Positions 49,172 through 58,283 of a stretch of 64,000 bases of DNA are shown here, in pieces. The notes under the pieces were generated by a model. The model worked only from the letters and a program-made list of their open reading frames with translations. It searched no databases and was not told where the DNA came from. The translations under genes and the position numbers were made by a program. How positions within the stretch are numbered: the first letter of the stretch is position 1; every line of letters starts with the position of its first letter. Location of the stretch: positions 51,027-115,026 of the forward strand of contig JAIOPE010000081.1 of NCBI GenBank assembly GCA_021414065.1. The letters run 5' to 3'. The DNA is from Planctomycetota bacterium. Its GTDB lineage: Bacteria; Planctomycetota; JAJSAM01; JAJVHW01.

Positions 49172-52100
49172 CTGCGCCTCAGCCATTCCGGATCGAGCGT
49201 ACCTGCGATCCTGAGATCGTCCATGTCGAGAGGACCGTGCGTCGAGATGACGACACGGTCGAGCAGCGGCGACGGTGGCCCCGCGGCCCCGCCCGGCTGC
49301 GGCTGGAACCGAACCGGTTCCTCGACACGGAGCTTGCCGTCCACGAAGAGTTGCGTGCGCTTCTCGTCCTTCACGACCCGGACGCGGTGGACGCGGCCCG
49401 GCTCGAACTGGAAGAACCTGGTGTCGGCTTCCCTGCGGAACGGATCGGGGTGCGCGTCGATCCAGGTCTTCCGCGTGCGCTCGTCGAACGCGCGGTCCGG
49501 CTGGTCGATGTCGGTCGCGGACCAGATCGAGACGCCGCGCCCGCCCTGGACGAAGTCCGGCGCGGAGAGCACCCCGGCGGTCGCCCCGCAGACCGAAACC
49601 GAGAGGAAGAACGGCCGCTCCGAGCGGCAGAGGAAGGAGACCTCGATCCGCTTCCGCGGGAGGAACGGGCACTCCATCCGGAGCGGCGCGTCGCGCGGGG
49701 CGCCCTGCTCGTCGGCCGACAGCCACGACGCCACGTGGTCGAGCTTCACCCCGGCTCCCTCGGCGCCCAGCGCCAAGGGGGCGCGGCCAACCCGCGCGGG
49801 GCGGTCCGCGATCACGAGCAGACGCGACCCGATCTCGACGCGCCCGCTGACCAGACCGAGCGCGGCAAGCGCGTCCGGCTTGGACACGGCGGGGTCCTCG
49901 AAGTCGTAGTAGATCTCCGCGGTGCCGTCGGCCGACTCAGTGAAGCGCGAGCCCGGAAAACGTGCGGCGATCGATCCCGACTGACGCGCGTGCTCTGCGC
50001 GGTCGAGCTGCTGGCGGATCTCGTCGCGGCGGCTGACCGCGTACTCGGTCTGGCGCAGGCGCGGCAGGTCGCGGAGCGACCGGAGGCCCTCCATCGCGAG
50101 GTCCGCCCGGCCGTCCAGCAGCTCCTGGAGCGCCGCCTCGTGGACACGCCGGGCCGTGCTCTCGGCGTCGTCCACCTCGTGCTGGGTGCGGCGGAACTGC
50201 TCGTCGCGAAGCGCCACGAGCCGCTCGACGACGGGCATCGTTCCGGCCGCGCCGCGCGCGGCGTCGAGCCACGGACCGACACCCGAGAGCACAGGGAGCC
50301 CGCGGCGCGCGTCCTGCGGCACGTGGTACTGCGTGATCCGCAGGGCGGCGGCAGCGAGCGCGCTCTCCGGATCGTCGAGCGGCACACCGGCGGCGCGGAT
50401 GACGTCGTCGAGCGGCACGTCGGCGAGGGCGCCCTGCCAGACCTGCCCCTGTCCGTAGGTGAACGCCAGCTCCGACCGTCCCACGCGCACCGACGTGATC
50501 CCGCGGTAGCGGATGCCCGTGCGGCGGTCCGACAACTCGCCGCCGGCGAGCGCGAACTGCGTGACTGCGCCGCGGAAGCGATCCCAGATTCTCTGCTCCG
50601 TCAGGACGAGCAGGCGCCGGGCTCCCTCGAGGAACGCCGTGCCCTGCGCGTCGGAGACGGCGCGCGCGGCGAGCGTGTTCTGCAACTCGTCGAGTACCTG
50701 CGCCGCACGGGTCGCGTCGAGTCGGCCGTAGGCGTCGAAGAAGAGGAGCGACGCGGCGACCGTGGCGTCGCGGGACCCGGCGACCTCCGCATCGCGCTCG
50801 GCGTCCACGCGCGACCGGAGGTCGGCGACAGCGTCCGCCTGCATCGGCAGCGCCGCCGCGGCGAACGTGTCCACGCGCGAGGCAGCGTCGGCGAACGCCT
50901 TGCGGCCGAGCATGCGCAGCACGTCCGACTCGAGCGCGGCGAGCGCGCGTTGGGCGCCTTCCGCGAGCGCCGCTCCCGCGGCGTCCCGACGTGCCGTGAA
51001 CGCGGCGGTCCAGCGTCCCGCGGGCGGCAGCCCCGCGAGCAGTGCGACGAGGTCCGTGTCGGCGGCGAACTCGGCGTCGATCGCGGCGAGCACGGAAGCG
51101 GCGTCGGCGAAGGCGCCGCGGTCGAGCGCGCCGCCGCGCGCGGATGCAGCGTCCCACGGGGCGAACATCGCGGAAATGCGGGCCGCTGCCGCCTCGAACT
51201 GCCCGGCCGTGACCGCGGCGGCCTTTGCCTGCGGCGGCTCGGCTCCTGCGAGGTACCGACTGCGGAGCGCAGATGCCAGCGACGCCCACCCGCGCGCCGC
51301 TTCGTCGAGCGTCTTCGCCGACGTGTCGGACCGGAGCGCCTCGACGTCGCGCTTGGCGCGGCTCTCCCGTCGTTCGAGAAGCGCGTCGAGTGTGACCGCC
51401 GACTGCCGCATCGCGACGCCGGCGTCGGTCTCACCCGCGAGCGCGCGCTTGCGCTCTTCGAGTTGCTGGATGATCGTCGGCCACTCGGCGTCGGACCGGT
51501 CGGCGCGGCGCGCGAGCTCCTGCACGCGACCGAGTTCGCGCTCCTGCTTGCGCCAGCGGGCGATCTCGGCCGTCGCGGCGTCGGCGGCCTCGGTGCCGAC
51601 GAACTCCGCGCGCACGCGGTCGAGACGCCGGATCATCTCGGCCACCGTGCGACCGTCCCACGACGGCTCCGGGCCGGGCAACGACTGCGTGTCGGCGAAC
51701 TCGGCCATGCCACGTTCCGCCCGCTCGCGCGTGGCCGTCTCGCCTTCCCACCAGAGCGCGAGCGCGCCCATGAGCACGGCACCCGCCACGACCGATGCGC
51801 CGGTGATCCAGAGTCGGCGACTGCGCCACCGCTCGACGTACGTCGCGATGTCGCCTTCGAACCCCGCGGGAACCTTCAGACGTCCGGCCTCGAACGCCCG
51901 CAGGTCGTGGAGCAGCGCGGCGGGCGTCGGATAGCGGTGGCGGCGGTCCTTCGCCATCATCCGCTCGACGAGATAGACGACCTCGTCGGGCAGGTCGGGA
52001 ACGAGGTCGTGGATCGGCCGCGGGCGCTCGTAGAGCACCTTGGTCAGCGTCTGCGCGAGCGTCTCGCCTTCGAACGGCGGGCGGCCCGTGAGCATGGCGT

Positions 52101-52902
52101 AGAGCGTGGCGCCGAGCGAGTAGATGTCCGATCGGATGTCGGCGTCGCGCGGGTTCCGGGCCTGCTCGGGCGCAACGTACTGCGGCGTGCCCAGCGTCGC
52201 GTCGATCGCGGTGAGCGCGTCGTCGGTCTGGCCCTTCGCGAGGCCGTAGTCCGCGAGGCGCGGCATTCCCTGCTTCGTGAGCAGCACGTTGCCCGGCTTG
52301 ATGTCCCGGTGGACGATCCCCTGCGACGCCGCGTGCTCCAGCGCTTCCGCAAGTTGCCGCGCGATGACGATCGCTTCGTCGGCGGGGATGCGTCCGCCGC
52401 GGCGGATGCGCTCGCGGAGCGTCTCGCCGTCCACGTACTCCATCGCGAACCAGACGAGTCCGTTCGTCTCGCCGGAGTCGAGTCCGCGCACGATGTGCGG
52501 GTGGTCGAGCTTCCCGACGAGCGCCGCCTCGCGGCGGAGTCGCTCGACCTGGCGCGGGTCGGCGGTCAGATCACGGCGAAGGATCTTCACTGCGACGTGC
52601 CGCTGCATCCCGCGCTGGAACGCCTTGTAGACCGACCCCATGGCGCCCGCGCCGAGCCGCGATTCCAGCGTGAACCCGGGGATCGGATCGCGGCCCGGCG
52701 CGAGGCCGGCCGCCTTCGAGACGAGCGCGGCGTCGCCCTCGCGGAGGGCCCCGCGGTTCACCAGCACGTTCCGCAGCGAGTCCTTGACGCCCATTTCCTC
52801 CATCCGCTTCTGCACGGAGAGGCTCGCCTCGATCTCCTCGCGGGAGACGAAGCCCGCCTTGACGGCGTGGTCGGCGAACAGAAGGTCGTCGTTCGTGGGC
52901 AT
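49168..52902 (-). CDS. Large transmembrane Ser/Thr protein kinase
   Basis: A 1244-residue Hanks-type kinase. Residues 1-75 are a helical N-domain. The kinase domain (about 77-345) shows RLGAGAMGSVYKAFQ, VAVKILRR (Lys 106), GIVHRDIKPGNVLL (198-200), ADYGLAKG (DFG as DYG, Asp 218) and TPQYVAPEQA. A membrane helix is near residue 375 (LWITGASVVAGAVLMGALAL). The long C-terminal part is helical (about 400-980) and ends in a concanavalin/laminin-G-like region (about 1010-1244: YYDFEDPAVS, RVDVGSRL-like GRVEIGSRLLVIADRPARVG, VVISTHGPLDMDDLRIAG). It is an extracytoplasmic sensor kinase by layout. It is coupled to the FHA gene downstream. The in-frame TTG at 52914 is less likely than ATG 52902. Confidence 0.92.
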   Translation of the reverse strand: MPTNDDLLFADHAVKAGFVSREEIEASLSVQKRMEEMGVKDSLRNVLVNRGALREGDAALVSKAAGLAPGRDPIPGFTLESRLGAGAMGSVYKAFQRGMQRHVAVKILRRDLTADPRQVERLRREAALVGKLDHPHIVRGLDSGETNGLVWFAMEYVDGETLRERIRRGGRIPADEAIVIARQLAEALEHAASQGIVHRDIKPGNVLLTKQGMPRLADYGLAKGQTDDALTAIDATLGTPQYVAPEQARNPRDADIRSDIYSLGATLYAMLTGRPPFEGETLAQTLTKVLYERPRPIHDLVPDLPDEVVYLVERMMAKDRRHRYPTPAALLHDLRAFEAGRLKVPAGFEGDIATYVERWRSRRLWITGASVVAGAVLMGALALWWEGETATRERAERGMAEFADTQSLPGPEPSWDGRTVAEMIRRLDRVRAEFVGTEAADAATAEIARWRKQERELGRVQELARRADRSDAEWPTIIQQLEERKRALAGETDAGVAMRQSAVTLDALLERRESRAKRDVEALRSDTSAKTLDEAARGWASLASALRSRYLAGAEPPQAKAAAVTAGQFEAAAARISAMFAPWDAASARGGALDRGAFADAASVLAAIDAEFAADTDLVALLAGLPPAGRWTAAFTARRDAAGAALAEGAQRALAALESDVLRMLGRKAFADAASRVDTFAAAALPMQADAVADLRSRVDAERDAEVAGSRDATVAASLLFFDAYGRLDATRAAQVLDELQNTLAARAVSDAQGTAFLEGARRLLVLTEQRIWDRFRGAVTQFALAGGELSDRRTGIRYRGITSVRVGRSELAFTYGQGQVWQGALADVPLDDVIRAAGVPLDDPESALAAAALRITQYHVPQDARRGLPVLSGVGPWLDAARGAAGTMPVVERLVALRDEQFRRTQHEVDDAESTARRVHEAALQELLDGRADLAMEGLRSLRDLPRLRQTEYAVSRRDEIRQQLDRAEHARQSGSIAARFPGSRFTESADGTAEIYYDFEDPAVSKPDALAALGLVSGRVEIGSRLLVIADRPARVGRAPLALGAEGAGVKLDHVASWLSADEQGAPRDAPLRMECPFLPRKRIEVSFLCRSERPFFLSVSVCGATAGVLSAPDFVQGGRGVSIWSATDIDQPDRAFDERTRKTWIDAHPDPFRREADTRFFQFEPGRVHRVRVVKDEKRTQLFVDGKLRVEEPVRFQPQPGGAAGPPSPLLDRVVISTHGPLDMDDLRIAGTLDPEWLRRR

Positions 52903-52944
52903 GATCGTGGGCAAGAACTGGGTCGAGCCGTCATCATACGAGCG

Positions 52945-53454
52945 ATGGGCTCAGAGGCGACCTCACTCGACGAACTCCCTCCCGAGTCGAGATTCGCGAT
53001 TCGCGCGCTCGCCGCCGGGATGGGCCCCGACGCGATCGACGCCGTGCTCCACACCGGAGGCGATTCCGGCCGCAATGCGCTCCGCACCGTCGTCCGGTGG
53101 TTCGTCGGCCCCCCGCCCGCCCGCTCCGGAGGCGACGGCGCGCTGCTCCCGCTCCTCGCGAAGCCCCTCGAGATGGCCCGGACCACCCCGCCGGGCCGTC
53201 GCTCCGGCACGGCGTGTCCGAGCGCCGACATCCTCCGCGAACTCGCCCTCGGGCGCCTTGACGGGCCGCTGATGCTCGCCGCGGCCGAGCACGCGGCCGA
53301 CTGTTCGACGTGCATGCTCGCGGTCGTCCGCGCTGCGGCGGAGCCCGCTGCGGCCCCGCCGCAGGCGCCGCGCGCCCGCGGCTTCGACGCACCGCTGGTC
53401 CTTGGCATCCTCGCTGGGACCGCGCTCGCCGTCGCGTACCTGCTGTTTTCCTGA
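52945..53454 (+). CDS. Zinc-finger anti-sigma-like membrane protein
   Basis: A 169-residue protein divergent from the large kinase. It has EHAADCSTCMLAVVRAA (an anti-sigma HxxxCxxC-type zinc-finger pattern), a Pro/Ala linker and a C-terminal membrane helix (LGILAGTALAVAYLLFS), so its N-terminal domain faces the cytoplasm. The first 60 residues are acidic/helical (MGSEATSLDELPPESRFAIR). A role as anti-sigma or kinase regulator is inferred from the zinc-finger plus anchor layout and from the shared 42-bp promoter region with the kinase. No cognate sigma gene is adjacent. Confidence 0.7.
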   Translation: MGSEATSLDELPPESRFAIRALAAGMGPDAIDAVLHTGGDSGRNALRTVVRWFVGPPPARSGGDGALLPLLAKPLEMARTTPPGRRSGTACPSADILRELALGRLDGPLMLAAAEHAADCSTCMLAVVRAAAEPAAAPPQAPRARGFDAPLVLGILAGTALAVAYLLFS

Positions 53455-53510
53455 TCCGCCGCAGTCCAGTCCGGACCCGCCGCGCGGCGGCGCGGTGTCA
53501 AGACCATCGC

Positions 53511-53620
53511 GGTCCGGTTCGCTCGCATCCGGCTGCCCGGGGAAGCGACATGCGAACGGCCTCGCTGCGCCCCTTCGGCGCGTCGGAGTCGGCGCCGCGA
53601 ACCGCTGACCGGACAGCGGT
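53511..53620. repeat. Diverged copy of the inverted-repeat element
   Basis: The stretch GTCCGGTTCGCTCGC, then CCGGCTGCCCGGGGAAGCGACA and GCGAACGGCCTCGCTGCGCC, parallels the left arm of the element at 29955-30316 (GTCCGGATAACGGGG, TGGCTGCCCGGGGGGAGCGACAGGCGACCGGC). It lies in the gap before the ArsR gene. Confidence 0.5.
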
Positions 53621-53678
53621 TGGGCGGTTGGGCGACCGTCGCCACACGTGCCCGGCACGACCCGAACTCTTTTTCTTT

Positions 53679-53714
53679 CATATGCCTATTTCGTTATATA
53701 TGATCGTGCATATG
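53679..53714 (+). promoter_or_regulatory. Probable ArsR operator and promoter
   Basis: An AT-rich stretch (TTTTTCTTTCATATGCC to GTGCATATG) in otherwise GC-rich DNA contains an inverted repeat, CATATGC at 53679-53685 and GCATATG at 53708-53714, the second overlapping the ATG. TATATAT at about 53695-53702 could serve as a -10 element. Binding of the regulator here would give autoregulation. Confidence 0.55.
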
Positions 53715-54002
53715 TCCGATCCGATCCCGGCCGAGGTCATCGCCCACTGCGCCGCGTCGCTCCGTGTGCTGGCGCACCCGGTCCGCCTGCGAATCGCCGA
53801 ACTGCTCACCGCTCGGCGGCTCTCCGTTGGGGAGCTCTCGGCGGCGCTCGGCGTCGAGCAGGCCGTCGTCTCGCAGCACCTCACCCGCATGCGGAACGCC
53901 GACCTGCTCACCGTGGAGCGCCAGGGCCGGCTCGCCTTCTACCGAGTCACCAGTCCGTCGTGCACAGCCGTGCTCGACTGCATCCGTCGCACCTGCTCCT
54001 GA
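53712..54002 (+). CDS. ArsR/SmtB-family regulator
   Basis: A 96-residue winged-helix repressor: VIAHCAASLRVLAHPVRLRI, LSVGELSAALGVEQAVVSQH (recognition helix) and RQGRLAFYRVTSPSC. Cysteines lie in the N-terminal helix (Cys 13 region) and the C-terminal helix (CTAVLDCIRRTC), which could form a metal or persulfide-sensing thiol pair as in BigR/SqrR-like members. The start is in a strongly AT-rich operator-like region and the gene precedes a sulfur-handling fusion by 13 nt, so it very likely controls that gene. The CxxC-type chemistry of the partner supports a reactive-sulfur signal. Confidence 0.9.
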   Translation: MSDPIPAEVIAHCAASLRVLAHPVRLRIAELLTARRLSVGELSAALGVEQAVVSQHLTRMRNADLLTVERQGRLAFYRVTSPSCTAVLDCIRRTCS

Positions 54003-54015
54003 GAGAGGAACACCC

Positions 54016-56289
54016 ATGTCACCCACCACACCCACCATCCTGATCGTCGGCGGCGTCGCCGGCGGCGCTTCGGCCGCGACCCGCGCCCGGCGCATGAACG
54101 AGCACGCCCGCATCGTGATGTTCGAGAAGGACGCCTACGTCTCCTTCGCGAACTGCGGACTGCCGTACCACCTCGGCGGCGAGATTCCGGACCGCGAGGC
54201 GCTGCTCGTCGCGAAGCCGGAACTCTTCGAGAAGCGGTTCCGCATCGAGGTCCGCACACGCACCGAGGTGCTGTCGATCGACCGCGCCGCGCGGACGGTC
54301 CAGGTGAAGGACCACGCGACCGGCAAGGTCTCGACGGAGCACTTCGACAAGCTGATCCTCGCGCCCGGCGCGGCCCCGATCGTGCCGTCGATGCCCGGCG
54401 CGAACGCGAAGGGCGTCTTCACGCTCCGCAACCTCGACGACACCGACCGCATCGCAGCCGCGATGCCCGCCGCGAAGCACGCCGTGGTCGTCGGCGGCGG
54501 GTTCATCGGCCTCGAAGTCGCCGAGCAGTTCCGGCACCGCGGCATGAACGTGACCCTCGTGGAGATGCAACCGCAGGTGCTGCCTCTTCTCGACGCCGAG
54601 ATGGCGGAACCGCTCCACCGTGAGATCGAGACGCGCGGTGTGCGCCTGGAACTCGGCCGCGGGATCGCGTCGATCGAAGAGAAGGACGGAGCCGCCGCTG
54701 CGGTCGTCCTGACCGACGGCACGCGCGTTCCGGCCGACCTCGTCCTCCTCGGCCTCGGTGTGCGGCCCAACGTGAAGCTCGCGCAGGACGCTGGCCTCGC
54801 GCTCGGAACGTCCGGCGGCATCGCCACCGACGCTCACATGCGCACGAACGACACCGACATCTACGCCGTCGGCGACGCCGCGGAGTACGCGTACGGCCCC
54901 ACCGGCGGTCGGATGCGCGTGCCGCTCGCCGGCCCCGCGAACCGCACCGGCCGCCTCGCCGGCGAGCACGCTGCGACGGGCGGCGCTGCGGTCGCTCCGG
55001 CCGCTTGGGGCACGTCGATCGTGCGCGTCTTCGGGAAGACGGCCGGGATCACCGGGATGTCGCGCCGCGCCGCGCTGAAGGCGGGCCTCGACGCCCGCGC
55101 CGTCCACATCACCGCGAACCACCACGCCGGGTACTTTCCGGGTGCCGAGCCGATGGTCCTGAAGCTCGTCTACGAGGCCGCGACCGGCCGCGTGCTCGGC
55201 GCGCAGGCCGTCGGCGGCGCGGGCGTGGACAAGCGCCTCGACATCATCGCGACCCTGCTGCACTTCCACGGCACCGTCCACGACCTCTCGCAACTCGACC
55301 TCGCCTACGCGCCGCCGTTCGGCTCCGCGAAGGACCCGGTCCACATGGCCGGCTTCGCCGCGCAGAACGACCTCGCCGGCGTCTCGCGCCTGCTCCCGCC
55401 CGACACCGACCTCGCGAGCTACCAGGTCGTAGACGTCCGCTCGCCCGAGGAGTCTGCGCGTCACCCGCTCGCTAACGCCCCCCACGCGAAGAAGATCCCG
55501 CTGGAACAACTCCGCGCCTGCCTCGGCGAACTCGACGCGACGAAGCCGACCGTGGTCTCGTGCCAGACCGGCGTGCGTTCGCACATCGGCACGCGCATCC
55601 TGGCGCAGAACGGCTTCGCGCAGGTCTTCAACCTCTCCGGCGCAGCCACGGTCCGCGACCTCGCGCTGAACCGCTCGACGCCAACCGCGACGGCTCTTCC
55701 GGGCGCTGTGACCGCGTGCGGTGCGACGGTCTCGGCGTGCGGCGCGACCGACGCCGGCCAGCGCATCGAGGGCGACGGCATCTCCGCCGCCGACCTCGGG
55801 TCGCACATCGACGGACCGCTCGACCTGGTGGACGTCCGCACCGGAGCGGAGTTCCGCGCGGCGCACGTGCGCGGCGCCCGCCACGTCTCCCTCGAAGCCG
55901 TGACGCCCGAGATCGTGCGCGCCGGCCGCCCCGTCGCGGCCCACGGGCCGACGTTCCTGCTCTGCAAGACCGGCGGCCGCGCTCGCATGGCGGCGTCGAA
56001 GCTCCGCGCTGCGGGGATCGACTGCATCGTCGTCGATGGCGGCACCGACGCGTGCGCCGAGGCCGGGCTCCCGATCGAACGCGACGCGTCGTCGAAGACG
56101 TGGAGCATCGACCGACAGGTCCGGCTCGTCGCGGGGCTGATGGGACTTGTCGGCGTCTCGATCGGGTACTTCGTCCACCCGGCCGGGTACGCCCTCGCCG
56201 CGTTCGTCGGCGCGGGCCTCACGTTCGCAGGCCTGACGGACTTCTGCGGCATGGCGCTCCTCCTCGGGCGCTGCCCCTGGAACAAGTAG
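54016..56289 (+). CDS. CoA-disulfide reductase fused to two rhodanese domains and DUF2892
   Basis: A 757-residue fusion. Residues 1-440 are a flavin pyridine-nucleotide disulfide oxidoreductase of the CoA-disulfide reductase group: ILIVGGVAGGASAATRARRM, SFANCGLPYHLGGE (active Cys 43), VVVGGGFIGLEVAEQFR and YAVGDAAEYAYGPTGG. Rhodanese domain 1 (about 465-555) has VVSCQTGVRSHIGTR; rhodanese domain 2 (about 595-680) has FLLCKTGGRARMAASKL; both active Cys are present. The C-terminal membrane part (RLVAGLMGLVGVSIGYFV) is a YgaP-like DUF2892 pair of helices. It would relay sulfane sulfur at the membrane. The ATG follows GAGAGAGGAACACCC. Confidence 0.93.
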   Translation: MSPTTPTILIVGGVAGGASAATRARRMNEHARIVMFEKDAYVSFANCGLPYHLGGEIPDREALLVAKPELFEKRFRIEVRTRTEVLSIDRAARTVQVKDHATGKVSTEHFDKLILAPGAAPIVPSMPGANAKGVFTLRNLDDTDRIAAAMPAAKHAVVVGGGFIGLEVAEQFRHRGMNVTLVEMQPQVLPLLDAEMAEPLHREIETRGVRLELGRGIASIEEKDGAAAAVVLTDGTRVPADLVLLGLGVRPNVKLAQDAGLALGTSGGIATDAHMRTNDTDIYAVGDAAEYAYGPTGGRMRVPLAGPANRTGRLAGEHAATGGAAVAPAAWGTSIVRVFGKTAGITGMSRRAALKAGLDARAVHITANHHAGYFPGAEPMVLKLVYEAATGRVLGAQAVGGAGVDKRLDIIATLLHFHGTVHDLSQLDLAYAPPFGSAKDPVHMAGFAAQNDLAGVSRLLPPDTDLASYQVVDVRSPEESARHPLANAPHAKKIPLEQLRACLGELDATKPTVVSCQTGVRSHIGTRILAQNGFAQVFNLSGAATVRDLALNRSTPTATALPGAVTACGATVSACGATDAGQRIEGDGISAADLGSHIDGPLDLVDVRTGAEFRAAHVRGARHVSLEAVTPEIVRAGRPVAAHGPTFLLCKTGGRARMAASKLRAAGIDCIVVDGGTDACAEAGLPIERDASSKTWSIDRQVRLVAGLMGLVGVSIGYFVHPAGYALAAFVGAGLTFAGLTDFCGMALLLGRCPWNK

Positions 56290-56302
56290 GTAACCTGGCG
56301 GG

Positions 56303-56773
56303 ATGGAACTCCCGCAGCCGACGCCCCAGCACGACCGTCTCACCGCGTTCGCGGGCACCTGGGAGGGCGACGAGACACTCGGCCCGGCGCCCGGGATACG
56401 GACGGAACCACACGCCGCCCGCGGTCGCTTCGTCAACCGCCTGGTTCTCGACGGGCTCTTCCTCCAGAACGCGTACGAGCAGACGCAGGGCGGCCGCGTC
56501 GTCTTCGCTGGCGTCGGGATGTACGGCTTCGACGTCCGCGGCGGGACGTACACGATGCACTGGTTCGACCTCATGGGCGGCGCGCCCGAAACCGTGATCC
56601 GCGGCCGCTTCGAGGGCGACGTCCTGACGTTCGCAGCGACGGCGCCATTCGGCCAGGTGCGGTACGTCTACACGCTGCACGGTGCTGACGAGTTCGGGTT
56701 CGCCATCGCGACGTCGAAGGACGGCGCGGCCTGGACGACGTTCATGGAGGGCCGCTACCGGAGGGTCGGGTGA
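56303..56773 (+). CDS. DUF1579-family protein
   Basis: A 156-residue beta-barrel protein of the DUF1579 type: DRLTAFAGTWEGDETLGPAP, LVLDGLFLQNAYEQTQGGRV and GMYGFDVRGGTYTMHWFD, closing with TSKDGAAWTTFMEGRYRRVG. Family members are lipocalin-like soluble proteins of unknown function. It starts 13 nt after the fusion-protein stop and overlaps the following membrane gene by 4 nt (GTGA), so it belongs to the same plus-strand cluster. Confidence 0.88.
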   Translation: MELPQPTPQHDRLTAFAGTWEGDETLGPAPGIRTEPHAARGRFVNRLVLDGLFLQNAYEQTQGGRVVFAGVGMYGFDVRGGTYTMHWFDLMGGAPETVIRGRFEGDVLTFAATAPFGQVRYVYTLHGADEFGFAIATSKDGAAWTTFMEGRYRRVG

Positions 56774-57183
56774 CGAAGCGCTCTTGGTGGACTGCAGGCG
56801 GCGCAGTCGTCGCCGCGCTCATCGGGCTCGTGGCGTGGATCAGCGCGACCTCGCCCCCGGTGATCGTCATCGTGCGGAACGAGTCCTCCGACGTCGTGCG
56901 AGACGTCCGCGTGCAGGCCGCGGGGCGCGAGTTCAAGGGCGGTGACGTCGCCCCGGGCGCGACCGTCGAGATCCCGATCAACGCAGACTTCCGCGGCCAG
57001 TCGTCCGTGGACATGGACCGCGCCGACGACAACGGCGGACGCATCCGGGTGTTCGCGTCCAGCTTCTCCTGGAGCCCGTTCTCTCACATCGACGAGTACT
57101 CGTTCGTCGAGGGCGGCGGCGGGGTACTGGCCAGTCGCGATTCGTCCGACGCCATCGAGCACCTGCTGCTCGGTCGTCGATGA
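56770..57183 (+). CDS. Single-pass membrane protein, unknown function
   Basis: A 137-residue protein with an N-terminal helix (GGAVVAALIGLVAWISAT) and a beta-rich extracytoplasmic part (VIVIVRNESSDVVRDVRVQA, RGQSSVDMDRADDNGGRIRV). The start is the GTG that overlaps the DUF1579 stop, so the genes are coupled. No family recognised. Its stop lies directly against the converging WbsX-like gene (57184). Confidence 0.7.
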   Translation: MTKRSWWTAGGAVVAALIGLVAWISATSPPVIVIVRNESSDVVRDVRVQAAGREFKGGDVAPGATVEIPINADFRGQSSVDMDRADDNGGRIRVFASSFSWSPFSHIDEYSFVEGGGGVLASRDSSDAIEHLLLGRR

Positions 57184-58263
57184 TCACCGCGAAGCCCGCA
57201 CCGCCTCCAGCCACCCCGTCCCGAACCGCGTGTCCGGTTCCAGGTAGTGGCCCTCGCTCCACTCGTTGAGCGACGCCACGAACACCAGCGGATCGCTCGC
57301 GTCCGTGGCCGCGGCGTACCGCACGGCCCGGGCGAGCGCCGTCTGGAACCGCTCCGGGGACTCGCCCGTCACGACGGGCCACCACGGGTACTTCGTCGGG
57401 CGCGCGTCGCCGAAGTCCGCGCCGCGGGGCGACGCGTCCCACCCCGGCGACACCGACGGCACGTAGGGCAGCCCCGACGCCGCGGCGATCCCCGCCCACT
57501 CGGCCGCGCGGAGCGCCGCCTGCTCCGTGTAGTCCTGGAGGAAGGGCCCTTTCCAGTCCGGGAGGAACACGTAGTTCGTGACGCTGTCGAAGCCGACGTC
57601 GCGGAGACGCCCGATCACGTCGCGGCCGGGTTCGATCGCCGCGAGGTGGAGCCCGGGGAAGCCGTGGTCGCGGAGCCACGCGCGGGCGCGGCGGATCGCA
57701 TCGGCTGCGGCGTCGAGGCCTAGTTCGCGGAGGAAGAAGTTCGTGTCGAAGATCGAGAAGTACGCGCGGCCGTCGCGCAGCAGGTAGTTGGGTCGCGCGA
57801 AGTAGCGCTCCGCCAGGTACGCGACGAGTTCGACGAAGTCCTCGACGTCGGACGGCACGAGCCGGTCGCCCTCGATCACCGGCAGGTCCGCGCGACGCAC
57901 CGGGAGCACGCGCCGCGGCATCCGGTTGGCCCACATCACGGCGAACGGCGCGGCGCGGCCCTCCGGCGACCCTAGGAACCCGAGGTCGAGCGCGTCCTGG
58001 AACACGCGCTTCCCGCGGCACCAGAAGAAGCCGTAGACGAACGCGCCGACGCCGTGGTCCGTCGCCAACCGCGCGCGCCGCCCGACCTCGACGGGGTCGC
58101 GGTCGTCGTAGGTGCCGAGCAGCGGCACCCGCGGTTGCGCGTGCCCCGGGAACCGCGGCGCGCAGGCCGCGACGAGATCCCACTCGGTGAAGCCCGGCCG
58201 GAACGACTCGTCCCGCTCGGGGATCGGGTGCCAGCCGGGGTAGACGTACGCCGCGATTCGCAT
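57184..58263 (-). CDS. WbsX/GH99-like glycan-processing protein
   Basis: A 359-residue protein of the WbsX (GH99-like) family: MRIAAYVYPGWHPIPERDES, FRPGFTEWDLVAACAPRFPG, YGFFWCRGKRVFQDALDLGF and LVFVASLNEWSEGHYLEPDT, the last being the diagnostic NEWxEG motif with the catalytic-type Glu. Such proteins are often found in O-antigen or exopolysaccharide clusters as glycosidase-like enzymes. Here it stands alone, with no glycosyltransferase neighbours. The ATG is at 58263. Confidence 0.9.
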   Translation of the reverse strand: MRIAAYVYPGWHPIPERDESFRPGFTEWDLVAACAPRFPGHAQPRVPLLGTYDDRDPVEVGRRARLATDHGVGAFVYGFFWCRGKRVFQDALDLGFLGSPEGRAAPFAVMWANRMPRRVLPVRRADLPVIEGDRLVPSDVEDFVELVAYLAERYFARPNYLLRDGRAYFSIFDTNFFLRELGLDAAADAIRRARAWLRDHGFPGLHLAAIEPGRDVIGRLRDVGFDSVTNYVFLPDWKGPFLQDYTEQAALRAAEWAGIAAASGLPYVPSVSPGWDASPRGADFGDARPTKYPWWPVVTGESPERFQTALARAVRYAAATDASDPLVFVASLNEWSEGHYLEPDTRFGTGWLEAVRASR

Positions 58264-58283
58264 CGTCGGCTGAGGGTAGCGCG

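Noticed and set aside
49237..53454. A 1405-codon open frame on the plus strand opposite the kinase gene.
   Set aside because: It is antisense to a clear kinase with all catalytic motifs. Only its last 170 codons (52945-53454) are real. The rest is Arg/Ala/Gly-rich with no domains, which is expected in GC-rich DNA.
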